Assembly: GCA_903827375.1 (NCBI GenBank)
Contig: CAIKHZ010000315.1
Span: forward strand, 1-64,000
DNA: 64,000 nt
Direction: 5' to 3'
Source: Akkermansiaceae bacterium
GTDB taxonomy: Bacteria > Verrucomicrobiota > Verrucomicrobiia > Verrucomicrobiales > Akkermansiaceae
Position numbers and translations under genes: made by a program. The notes beneath the pieces were generated by a model. The model searched no databases. It was given only the letters and a program-made list of their open reading frames with translations, and was not told the origin of the DNA. This document shows, piece by piece, positions 29,245 to 38,069 of the stretch; the first letter of the stretch is position 1, and every line of letters begins with the position of its first letter.

Positions 29245-30372
29245 ATGAAGCAGCACATACAGACCCTTGGTGAGATCATTACGGAAACCTTCGGATCGCT
29301 TTGGAGCCGCGCGGTTCCAAAGGCCGGCTGGACCGAGTTTTTGTTAGGATCTGTGCCGGGTATCGGTTCAACTCCGGCCAGCTGGCTGGCCGACTTGTCC
29401 GGTTTTCTGGAGCAAACCGGTGCCACCTTGGTGGAGCTTGATGGGTTCGGCGATGCACAGCTGATGGGCGAGATGGGGGCGGCGCTGGCGGCTTCGCCTT
29501 TTGCGAGGTTTCCGGTGTCATTGCTCATCAACGACAGCAACCACGGCCCGCTTGCCGGCGGCTTGTTAGTCAGGGCGCTGCTCGGGGTGGAGGTGGAGCC
29601 GGTGGTCTATCAAGGTACAATGATCGGTTTCCGTTTTGAGGATGAAAACGCGGAGTATTGTTATCTGGGCGGGTTGGTGCCGCCGGATGGCGGGCAAGAC
29701 GGGGCGGGGCAGACGACGCAAGTGATGACGATGATCAAAGGGGCGCTGGAAGCCAATGGGATGGTGTTTCGGGATGTGGTGCGCACTTGGTATTATTTGG
29801 ATGGTATTTTATCATGGTATGATGATTTCAACCGGGCGCGCACCGAGTTTTTCAAGAAGCATGACGTGTTTTCATTGCGGATGCCGGCGAGCACGGGCAT
29901 TGGCATCGCCAATGCCTCGGGCAAACGGGTGCTGGCCAAGGTCCATGCCTTGCGCCCGAAGCACGACGGGCAGGGTGTGCGGGTGGCAGAGTCGCCGCTG
30001 CAGGGCTGTGCCTATGCGTACGGGAGTGCCTTCAGCCGGGCGCTGGAATTGAGCACGCAGGAGAGCCGCACCTTGCATATCTCGGGTAGTGCGAGCATTG
30101 CTCCCGGTGGCGAAACCGAATTTATTGATGACGTGCAGGCGCAGATTGATCGGACGTTGGAGGTGGTGGAAGCCATCTTGCACAAGGCCGGTATGGAGTG
30201 GTCTGATGCGGTGCGCGGCATTGCGTATTTCCGTGAAGCGAAGGACATGGCGCTGTGGGCTGGTGCCCGCCAATCGCTTGGGCTGCCGCCGCAAGTGGAG
30301 ATTGTTGTGCATGCTGATGTGTGCCGAGATAACCTGCTGTTTGAGCTCGAACTGGAAGCTGCGACGGCATGA
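29245..30372 (+). CDS. chorismatase (FkbO/Hyg5/XanB2-like) / RidA-fold enzyme
   Basis: 375 aa: TQVMTMIKGALEANGMVFRDVVRTWYYLDGILSWYDDFNRARTEFF, MPASTGIGIANASGKRVLAKVHALRP, LHISGSASIAPGGETEFIDDVQAQIDRTLEVVEAILHKAGMEWSDAVRGIAYF; start trimmed from ORF 29143. Confidence 0.65.
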   Translation: MKQHIQTLGEIITETFGSLWSRAVPKAGWTEFLLGSVPGIGSTPASWLADLSGFLEQTGATLVELDGFGDAQLMGEMGAALAASPFARFPVSLLINDSNHGPLAGGLLVRALLGVEVEPVVYQGTMIGFRFEDENAEYCYLGGLVPPDGGQDGAGQTTQVMTMIKGALEANGMVFRDVVRTWYYLDGILSWYDDFNRARTEFFKKHDVFSLRMPASTGIGIANASGKRVLAKVHALRPKHDGQGVRVAESPLQGCAYAYGSAFSRALELSTQESRTLHISGSASIAPGGETEFIDDVQAQIDRTLEVVEAILHKAGMEWSDAVRGIAYFREAKDMALWAGARQSLGLPPQVEIVVHADVCRDNLLFELELEAATA

Positions 30373-31940
30373 GACGGCTCGCATCGATGCTCTGGGCGTT
30401 GAGTGCGGGTTTGACCCTGGCCGCACCTTCATCTGGATCCTCGATGCCACACCAGCCCTTTGAAACCGCTTGGTTCTCCACGCCCCCGAGCCGGATCGAC
30501 ACTCTGGTGTTTGCCCGTCTCGCTAAGGACGGCTTGGCCCCAGCTCTGCCTTGCTCCGACGCCGTGTTTGTCCGCCGCGTCTTTCTTGACGTCATCGGCA
30601 CCCTGCCTAACGAGGAGGAGGTGACCGCCTTCCTAGCCGACAAGGCGTCCGACAAGCGTGCCAAGCTGCTTGAAGCGCTGTTCACTCGCGAGGAATTTGC
30701 CGATTTTTGGGCGTTGAAGTGGTGCGACCTGCTGCGGGTGAAGGCCGAGTTTCCGATCAATTTGTGGCCCAATCCGGCGCAGGCTTATCACCACCTGCTG
30801 CGCAATTGTGTGCGCGACAACCTGCCGATGGACCGCTTCGCCCGCGGCCTCCTCACCGCCGCCGGCAGCAATATGCGGGTCGCTCAATCGAATTTTTTCC
30901 GGGCCGTGCAAAGCCGCGAGCCGCGGGCGCTGGCGGCTGCCGTGTCGCTCGCCTTCATGGGCGTGCGCCAGGAATCCTGGACGCCCGCTGAGCTCGACGC
31001 GCTGAGTGTTTGTTTTTCTCGCGTCGGCTACAAATCCACCAAGGAGTGGAAGGAGGAAATCGTGTTTTTCGATGAAGACAAGCCGGCGGCCAAGGCCCCG
31101 GTGAAAATGCCCGACGGCCAGATGCTCAGCCTGCCGCCCGAACGTGACCCCCGCGCGGCCTTCGCCGATTGGTTGCTCCAGCCTAACAACCCGTGGTTTG
31201 CCCGCAATCTCGCCAACCGCGCTTGGTACTGGCTGCTCGGCCGCGGCATTATTCAGGAACCTGACGACGTCCGCAAAGACAACCCGCCGTCCCATCCTGA
31301 GTTGTTAGCGTATCTTGAAAAGGAACTCATCGGCCATGGCTACGACATGCGGCATTTGTTCCGGCTCATCGTCAATTCCAGAACCTATCAACTTTCCAGC
31401 ATCCCGGCGGTTGCGGATCCCCGGGCCATCGAGCTGTTCGGGGCCTATCCGATCCGGCGGCTTGATGCCGAGGTGCTCATTGACGCGATTTGCGCGGTGA
31501 CGGGCACCAGCGAGACGTATTCGAGCGTCATTCCCGAACCGTTCACGTTTTTGCCGGAAGGGTCGCACGCCATCGGTTTGCCGGATGGGAGCATCAGCAG
31601 TTCATTTCTCGAGTTGTTTGGGCGGCCGTCGCGCGATTCCGGGCTGGAGGCCGAGCGCAACTCAAATCCCAATCCCGCACAACGCCTGCATTTTCTCAAC
31701 TCCTCGCAGATTCGGGCCAAAATCGACCAAAGCACGCTCCTGAGAAAATTGCTGCGGAAGGCCGCCGCACCTAACATCGCTGCCGGACAGATTTATGCGA
31801 CCCTCCTGTGTCGGCCGCCCACAGCGGAGGAAACCACCTTGGTGCGCGAAACCCTGGCTGCCACCACCAACCGCAAGGAGGCCCTTGTCGATCTCATCTG
31901 GGCCTTGCTCAACACCACCGAATTCCTATGTCGCCACTAG
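30369..31940 (+). CDS. DUF1549/DUF1553-type exported protein
   Basis: IDTLVFARLAKDGLAPALPCSDAVFVRRVFLDVIGTLPNEEEVTAFL, NPWFARNLANRAWYWLLGRGIIQEPDDVRKDNPPSHPELLAYLEKELIGHGYDMRHLFRLIVNSRTYQLS. Confidence 0.88.
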   Translation: MRRLASMLWALSAGLTLAAPSSGSSMPHQPFETAWFSTPPSRIDTLVFARLAKDGLAPALPCSDAVFVRRVFLDVIGTLPNEEEVTAFLADKASDKRAKLLEALFTREEFADFWALKWCDLLRVKAEFPINLWPNPAQAYHHLLRNCVRDNLPMDRFARGLLTAAGSNMRVAQSNFFRAVQSREPRALAAAVSLAFMGVRQESWTPAELDALSVCFSRVGYKSTKEWKEEIVFFDEDKPAAKAPVKMPDGQMLSLPPERDPRAAFADWLLQPNNPWFARNLANRAWYWLLGRGIIQEPDDVRKDNPPSHPELLAYLEKELIGHGYDMRHLFRLIVNSRTYQLSSIPAVADPRAIELFGAYPIRRLDAEVLIDAICAVTGTSETYSSVIPEPFTFLPEGSHAIGLPDGSISSSFLELFGRPSRDSGLEAERNSNPNPAQRLHFLNSSQIRAKIDQSTLLRKLLRKAAAPNIAAGQIYATLLCRPPTAEETTLVRETLAATTNRKEALVDLIWALLNTTEFLCRH

Positions 31941-33319
31941 ATCCGTTATGCCTTGAGCACTCATCGCCGGAGCCCGTCCGCCACGGGCAGCCGATGTCGC
32001 GGCGCCTCGCGTTGCAGCTTGCACTGGGGAGTTCCGCCAGCATCCTGTTTTCAAACCAACCGATGTTTGCGGCTGGGGCCACACCCACTGGCAAGGGGCT
32101 CGATCACCCCGGGCGGGCAAAATCCGTCATTCAAATCTGGATGTGGGGAGGCCCCTGCCACCTCGATACTTTTGACCCGAAACCCGATGCTGGAGCCGAT
32201 TACTGCGGGGCGTTTGTCAAGCCGATCGAAACCAAAGTTTCCGGCACCCGCATCAATGAATTGTTGCCCTTGTTGGCCGGCCAAGCCGACAAATACGCGA
32301 TTTTACGCGGCATGACCCACGGTCTCAACGGTCATGAAACCGCTTCCTACGTGATGCAAACCGGCCATCCCGAGGGTGGGCGCATTGTCTATCCTTCGGT
32401 GGGGGCCGTCGCATCGCTCTTCAAAGGGGTGGCGGCCGGCTACAAAGGCCAAATCCCGCCCTACATCGTGCTAACCGAACCCCAGGGCCGCTTTTCCGAG
32501 GCTGGCTTTCTCGGGTCCCGTTACAAGCCGTTTGCCACCGGTGGCAATCCCGCTAAAACCCCCTTCGCCGTCGAAGGCATCGTCGCCGAAGGCTTCAGCG
32601 TAGAGCGCCAACGTGCCCGCCGCGACCTGTTGCACCGCATGGATACCCTCGCCAACGCCGCGCCAAAACATCCGGCGGTGGTCGCCATGCGCCGCGCCGA
32701 AGAGGAAGCCTATGATTTGATTCTGGGCGACGGTGCCAAGACGTTCGATCTCAACCAGGAAAGCCCGGAATTGCGCGATAAGTACGGCCGAAGCACCTTC
32801 GGTCAGACCTGCCTGATGGCACGCCGCTTGGTGGAACTCGGCGTCCCCTACATCACAATCAATTACAAGGGTTGGGACACTCACAAACAACATTTCCAAA
32901 TCATGCGCCGCCAACTCCCGGAAATGGACAAGGGCGTCGGCACCCTCATCGAGGACCTCTCCGCCCGCGGATTGCTCGATAGCACCATCGTCTGGTGGGG
33001 CGGAGAATTCGGCCGTACCCCCAAAGTCCAAAATGAATCCCCCTGGAACGGCGGCCGCAACCATCACGGCAAAGCGTTCTGCCACATGGTCGCAGGCGGT
33101 GGCTTCCGCGGCGGCCACGTCGTCGGCGCCACCGACGCCCGCGGCGAAGAAGTGACCGAGCGCCCGATCTATCCATGGGACCTGGTCGGCAGCATCTATC
33201 AACTCATGGGAATTGATACCGAGGCGACCCTGCCGCATCCCCTCGGCCTCACCGCCCGAGTCATCCCAGGCAAGGACGAAAAACTCCAAAGCGGTGGCCG
33301 CTTAGCGGAAATTATGTGA
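31928..33319 (+). CDS. DUF1501 protein, Tat-type signal
   Basis: MSRRLALQLALGSSASI (twin Arg), SVIQIWMWGGPCHLDTFDPKP, TIVWWGGEFGRTPKVQN...GRNHHGKAFCHMVAGGGFRGGHVVGATD; 13-bp overlap with the preceding gene. Confidence 0.92.
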   Translation: MSPLDPLCLEHSSPEPVRHGQPMSRRLALQLALGSSASILFSNQPMFAAGATPTGKGLDHPGRAKSVIQIWMWGGPCHLDTFDPKPDAGADYCGAFVKPIETKVSGTRINELLPLLAGQADKYAILRGMTHGLNGHETASYVMQTGHPEGGRIVYPSVGAVASLFKGVAAGYKGQIPPYIVLTEPQGRFSEAGFLGSRYKPFATGGNPAKTPFAVEGIVAEGFSVERQRARRDLLHRMDTLANAAPKHPAVVAMRRAEEEAYDLILGDGAKTFDLNQESPELRDKYGRSTFGQTCLMARRLVELGVPYITINYKGWDTHKQHFQIMRRQLPEMDKGVGTLIEDLSARGLLDSTIVWWGGEFGRTPKVQNESPWNGGRNHHGKAFCHMVAGGGFRGGHVVGATDARGEEVTERPIYPWDLVGSIYQLMGIDTEATLPHPLGLTARVIPGKDEKLQSGGRLAEIM

Positions 33320-35664
33320 GCGTTTTCCCGATCATGCCCCTCATCCCTAACACCCAATCCGACGGATCGTCGGCTGGCTGGTTCCTGCACCGCGTGGTCT
33401 GGCTTCTAGCGGTTTTGCTGGCGCTGCCCGCTTGGTCCCAGCAAAAAGGGGCTGGCCAAGCCACTCCCGTCATCGGTTATGCCTTGCCGGCTGGCGGCCG
33501 CCAGGGCAGCCGCTTTGAGGTCACCGTGGGTGGTGCCAATCTTTCTGGTGCGAACACCGCGCTCATTTCCGGGGGCGGGGCGAGTGTTGAGGTGCTGAAA
33601 ATTTTCAAGCCGCTGGCTGCTCCTCGGGAAAAGGCGATTCGCGAGGCGCTGCTAGCGGAGCGTGAGAAAATGAAGGCGGGAAAGCGCACGCCCGGCTTCA
33701 CCCGTGATGAAGATTTGCTCAGCCAAATCGCCCGCAAGGCCGGATTTTCCGACGACGAAGTGGCCGCCTTTCGCGAAACCGTGGCGCAACGCCGCGACCC
33801 CAAACACCAACTCAATCCCCAACTCGTCGAACGCGTCACCCTTCGCGTCACCCTCGCTCCCGACGCACTTCCCGGCAACCGGGAAATCCGCCTACTCACC
33901 CCGGCCGGCCTATCCAATCCATTGGTGTTCCAAGTCGGCGTGCTGCCGGAAATCATGGAAATCGAGCCTAACAACACCACCGAGCAAGCTGCTGCCTCCC
34001 CGGTGACCCTCCCCGCCGTCATCAACGGGCGCATTTTGCCTGGCGACGTGGATTATTTTTCCTTCGACGGGCGCAAAGGCAGGCACCTGACGGTGGCGGT
34101 GGCGGCCCGCGAGCTCATCCCCTATCTGGCTGACGCAGTGCCGGGCTGGTTCCAGGCCACCATCACTCTGATGGATGCCAAGGGCCACGAAGTCGCCTTC
34201 AGCGATGACTTTGGCTACCGGCCCGACCCGTTGCTGTGTGTTAGCCTGCCGGCCGACGGACGCTACACGCTGCGGATTCGTGACTCGATTTGCCGCGGCC
34301 GCGAGGATTTTATCTATCGGATCAGCGTGGGCGAACTCCCCTGCCTAACAGAGCAATTCCCCACTGGCGGTCAAATCCACACCCGGGTGGATGTGCGGGT
34401 GGCTGGCTGGAATTTGCCAGAGCGCAAGTTGGCGGTGGATGCCGGCGACACACCAGGATTGCTAAACATCGGTTTGCATGCGCCGGCCATCGGGTTTGTG
34501 CAGTTTGAAGCCGGCCGTTTTCCCGAGTTCACCGAAGCGACTGACGGCAAAGCCCCCTCAAATCTGAGCTTCCCCTGCACCATTAACGCCATCATCAGCC
34601 ACCCCGGCGAACATGACGTCTTCCCGCTGCACTTGCCGGCGGGTGCCGAGGTTGTAGCGGAAATCCGCGCCCGCAGGCTCGGTTCTCCCCTAGATTCCAT
34701 GCTGCGCGTCACCGATGCCGACGGCAAACTCATCGCTTCCAACGATGACTGCGACGACCCTTCCGCGGGCTTGGAAACCCACCACGCCGATTCCCGCGTC
34801 GCCTTCACCCCGTCGCATGACGGGATCTATCAATTTCACGTGTCCGACACCCAGGGCAAGGGCAGCCCCGCCCATGCCTACCGACTCACCATCGCCCCCC
34901 CGCAACCCGATTTTAAACTGCGCATCGTGCCATCGAGCATCAATGGGCGGGCCGGCAGCATGGTGCCAATCACCGCACAGGTGTTGCGCTTGGATGGCTT
35001 CAGCGGCGAAATCACACTGTCGTTGAAGGATGCGCCTGCGGGATTTGAGTTGGTTGGCGGCAAGGTGCCAGCCGGCACCGACTCACTGCGGCTGACGTTG
35101 AAATTTCCTGATGAAGAAAGCCGGGTGCCGGAGTCGCTGGCCATTGAGGGGCACGCCCGCATCAATAACGCGGATGTCGTGCACCGGGCGCTCGCCGCCG
35201 AGGACCGCATGCAGGCATTTTTCTATCGCCATTTGGTGCCTGCCGAGGAATTGTTAGCATGGGTGCTGCCGCGGCCGCCAGGCACCAAACGCGCACCGGT
35301 CACACCGGCGGGCATGGAGAGATTTCGGGCCGCGTGTGCGGCCGGGGTGAGTATTCCGGCAGGTGGCACCGCCACCCTTCGCTTGCCCGGGCTGGGTGCC
35401 ATCGCTAACAACCGCCCGCTGAAGTTTGCACTCAACGCCCCGCCTCCTGGCATCACCATGGAAACCCAGCCCAGTGGCAATGCCATCGATTTCAAGTTCC
35501 GAGCCGACGCCGCGAAAACCAAACCCGGCCCACTGGGCAACCTCATTGTGAGTGTGTTCACCGAGGTCCAACCGCGCCAAGTCGAGGGCAAACCCGCCAA
35601 ACCCGCCCAGCCCGTCCTCGTCGCCACCCTCCCGCCCATCCCTTGCAAGGTCAGCCCGAAGTAG
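33316..35664 (+). CDS. exported protein with bacterial pre-peptidase C-terminal (PPC)-type domains
   Basis: EIEPNNTTEQAAASPVTLPAVINGRILPGDVDYFSFDGRKGRHLTVAV and NAIISHPGEHDVFPLHLPAGAEVVAEIRARRLGSPLDSMLRVTDADG; GTG start overlaps the DUF1501 stop (GTGA). Confidence 0.75.
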   Translation: MSVFPIMPLIPNTQSDGSSAGWFLHRVVWLLAVLLALPAWSQQKGAGQATPVIGYALPAGGRQGSRFEVTVGGANLSGANTALISGGGASVEVLKIFKPLAAPREKAIREALLAEREKMKAGKRTPGFTRDEDLLSQIARKAGFSDDEVAAFRETVAQRRDPKHQLNPQLVERVTLRVTLAPDALPGNREIRLLTPAGLSNPLVFQVGVLPEIMEIEPNNTTEQAAASPVTLPAVINGRILPGDVDYFSFDGRKGRHLTVAVAARELIPYLADAVPGWFQATITLMDAKGHEVAFSDDFGYRPDPLLCVSLPADGRYTLRIRDSICRGREDFIYRISVGELPCLTEQFPTGGQIHTRVDVRVAGWNLPERKLAVDAGDTPGLLNIGLHAPAIGFVQFEAGRFPEFTEATDGKAPSNLSFPCTINAIISHPGEHDVFPLHLPAGAEVVAEIRARRLGSPLDSMLRVTDADGKLIASNDDCDDPSAGLETHHADSRVAFTPSHDGIYQFHVSDTQGKGSPAHAYRLTIAPPQPDFKLRIVPSSINGRAGSMVPITAQVLRLDGFSGEITLSLKDAPAGFELVGGKVPAGTDSLRLTLKFPDEESRVPESLAIEGHARINNADVVHRALAAEDRMQAFFYRHLVPAEELLAWVLPRPPGTKRAPVTPAGMERFRAACAAGVSIPAGGTATLRLPGLGAIANNRPLKFALNAPPPGITMETQPSGNAIDFKFRADAAKTKPGPLGNLIVSVFTEVQPRQVEGKPAKPAQPVLVATLPPIPCKVSPK

Positions 35665-35746
35665 ATCGTTGTGCTCCCGAGTAAGGCACCTGAAAGTTCA
35701 TAGTAGGTGCCGCGTATTTCCCCAGCCGATTCCATTTTCCGCCACC

Positions 35747-37609
35747 ATGAGAAGGATCCGTCCACTTGCCCTGCTTGCCATGCTCCTGCTCGGGACCATC
35801 GGTTTGCCCGCAGCAGAATCACACCTCGTCCTGGTGGAATGCGAGGCCTTTGCATCCCTCGGAGGCTGGGTGATCGACCAACAATTCATGGATCAGATGG
35901 GCTCGCCTTATCTGCTCGCCCACGGACTGGGTCGGCCGGTGGCCGACGCCACCACCACAGTTAACGTCACCACGCCAGGAAGCTATCGCGTGTGGGTCCG
36001 CACCAAAGACTGGGTCGCCCCATGGCAAGCCCCCGGCAACCCGGGGCGCTTCCAACTCGCAATTGACGGCAAACCGCTGGCCATCACCTTCGGCACCCAA
36101 GGCGCTGAGTGGCACTGGCAGGACGGCGGTCTGATCAAACTGGCCAGCTCAGCAAAACTTGCGCTCCACGACCTAACCGGGTTTGAGGGCCGCTGTGACG
36201 CTATCTTGTTCAGCTTCGACCCCAACTACACACCGCCTAACATGGTCCCCGAAATGACCCCGTGGCGACGGCACCTGCTCGGCCAGCCTGATGCCCCCGA
36301 AGACGCTGGCTGCCACGACCTCGTTGTTATCGGAGGCGGAATGGCCGGCACCTGTGCCGCGCTAGCAGCCGCTCGCCTAGGCCTTGATGTCGCCCTGGTT
36401 CAGGACCGTCCGGTGCTCGGTGGTAACAATTCCTCGGAAGTCCGCGTCTGGCTCAACGGCAATACCTGTTTCCCCCCATACCCGCTGATCGGCGCAATCG
36501 TCAAGGAACTTGAACCCGCCAAACGCGCCCATTACGGCGAGTCTAACAGCGCAGACAAATATGAGGACCAACGACGCCTCGACCTCGTCCGCAACCAACC
36601 AAACCTCACCCTGCTCACCGAGTACCGCGTCAACGAAGTGACCGCCTGCAACCAACAGATCACTGCGGTGACCGCCCAGCACACGCGCAGCAGCCGCCGC
36701 ATTGAGCTGCGCGGCCGTTGGTTCGTTGATGCCACTGGCGACGGCGCAGTCGGCGCTCGTGCCGGTGCCGACTTCGATATGACTCTGGCAGGCCACATGG
36801 GTGTTTCTAATCTCTGGTACCCACAACTCGACTGCGGCTGCGACGATAAGGACGCAATCAATTCCGCGCTGGCTGATACCGGCCAGCCCTCACCGTTCGC
36901 GCGGTGCCCGTGGGCAGTTGATTTATCTAATAAACCATTCCCTGGCCGCACAGGAGACCATGGATTGCAAAACCTAGGGGTCTGGTATTGGGAGTCGGGT
37001 TTCGACCGTCACCCGATCGACGAGGCCGAGTTGATGCGCGACCAGAATCTACGGGCGATGTATGGAGCATGGGACGCGCTCAAGAACGTAGATAACCTCT
37101 ATCCAAATCATCGTTTGGGCTGGGCGGCATTCATAGCTGGCAAGCGGGAATCGCGCCGCTTGCTCGGCGATCTGGTCGCTGCGGAAACGGATTTTCGCAA
37201 GGCTGTGCCCTATCCTGATGGCTGCGTCCCATGCACCTGGCCGATCGACCTGCACTTGTCTGATCCGAAATTCCGCGCCGCCAATGGCGGGGATGCCATC
37301 CTTTCCAGCGCCACCACCAGCAAGGAGTATCATTACGCCGGGCCTTACTGGTTGCCGTATCGTTGCCTGTACAGCCGCAACATGAACAACCTGTTCATGG
37401 CCGGGCGCGACATCAGCGTGACTCATCAGGCCCTCGGCCCGGTACGAGTCATGCGCACTTGTGGCATGATGGGTGAGGTGGTCGGCATGGCCGCCGCTAT
37501 CTGCAAGCGCCATAACACGTCCCCCCGCGGGGTCTATCAAGAACACCTCACGGATCTTCAGGAACTCATGAAGCAAGGTGCCGCCAAGCCACAGCAGTCG
37601 GCCCGTTAG
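35747..37609 (+). CDS. exported FAD-dependent oxidoreductase with N-terminal beta-sandwich/carbohydrate-binding-like domain
   Basis: Signal peptide MRRIRPLALLAMLLLGTIGLPAAE; LVVIGGGMAGTCAALAAARLGLDVALVQDRPVLGGNNSSEVRV (FAD_oxidored Rossmann); start trimmed from ORF 35552. Confidence 0.83.
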   Translation: MRRIRPLALLAMLLLGTIGLPAAESHLVLVECEAFASLGGWVIDQQFMDQMGSPYLLAHGLGRPVADATTTVNVTTPGSYRVWVRTKDWVAPWQAPGNPGRFQLAIDGKPLAITFGTQGAEWHWQDGGLIKLASSAKLALHDLTGFEGRCDAILFSFDPNYTPPNMVPEMTPWRRHLLGQPDAPEDAGCHDLVVIGGGMAGTCAALAAARLGLDVALVQDRPVLGGNNSSEVRVWLNGNTCFPPYPLIGAIVKELEPAKRAHYGESNSADKYEDQRRLDLVRNQPNLTLLTEYRVNEVTACNQQITAVTAQHTRSSRRIELRGRWFVDATGDGAVGARAGADFDMTLAGHMGVSNLWYPQLDCGCDDKDAINSALADTGQPSPFARCPWAVDLSNKPFPGRTGDHGLQNLGVWYWESGFDRHPIDEAELMRDQNLRAMYGAWDALKNVDNLYPNHRLGWAAFIAGKRESRRLLGDLVAAETDFRKAVPYPDGCVPCTWPIDLHLSDPKFRAANGGDAILSSATTSKEYHYAGPYWLPYRCLYSRNMNNLFMAGRDISVTHQALGPVRVMRTCGMMGEVVGMAAAICKRHNTSPRGVYQEHLTDLQELMKQGAAKPQQSAR

Positions 37610-37826
37610 GGTAGCCCGGCTGTTTTCTAGGGTATGATTGCAAGGAACGCGGCAGGTGATGCGAAAGGTGTGATCGCACTAACACATAGGGAATTAAACT
37701 TCCTTGCTCGTTTGTTAGTAACCACTCCATTTTCAGAGAGTTATCAAACCAGCTTTTTGGCATCTTGGCCCCTCCTCTACAGGGGGCTGACGCCGATTTC
37801 AAAAAACGGCTCATGCACGCGACGAT

Positions 37827-37866
37827 TCTCCGGCGGGATGCCGGAGACAGCCGCCAAGATGGCGGC
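37827..37866. repeat. REP-like tandem hairpins
   Basis: TCTCCGGC-GGGAT-GCCGGAGA followed after 2 nt by GCCGCC-AAGAT-GGCGGC; perfect arms, both loops 5 nt. Confidence 0.7.
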
Positions 37867-38069
37867 GCTCCCCCTCCGCCACAGACAGTCGGTCATTTTT
37901 CTCCCGGGTAATATGCACCGGGAACGCCGAGCCCCAACTCGGCGAGAACCCGCTTTGCAGGCCAAGTTCCTCAATTTTCCACACCCTCAGCCAGCGCCCG
38001 GTTCGGGTGCTAAAGGAAAGAGAAGAATAGTCAATGCCACCCGGTACCCACCCAGACCATCATCACCTA

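Noticed and set aside
32471-33289. 272-aa minus-strand ORF
   Set aside because: Antisense to DUF1501, which has clear family motifs.
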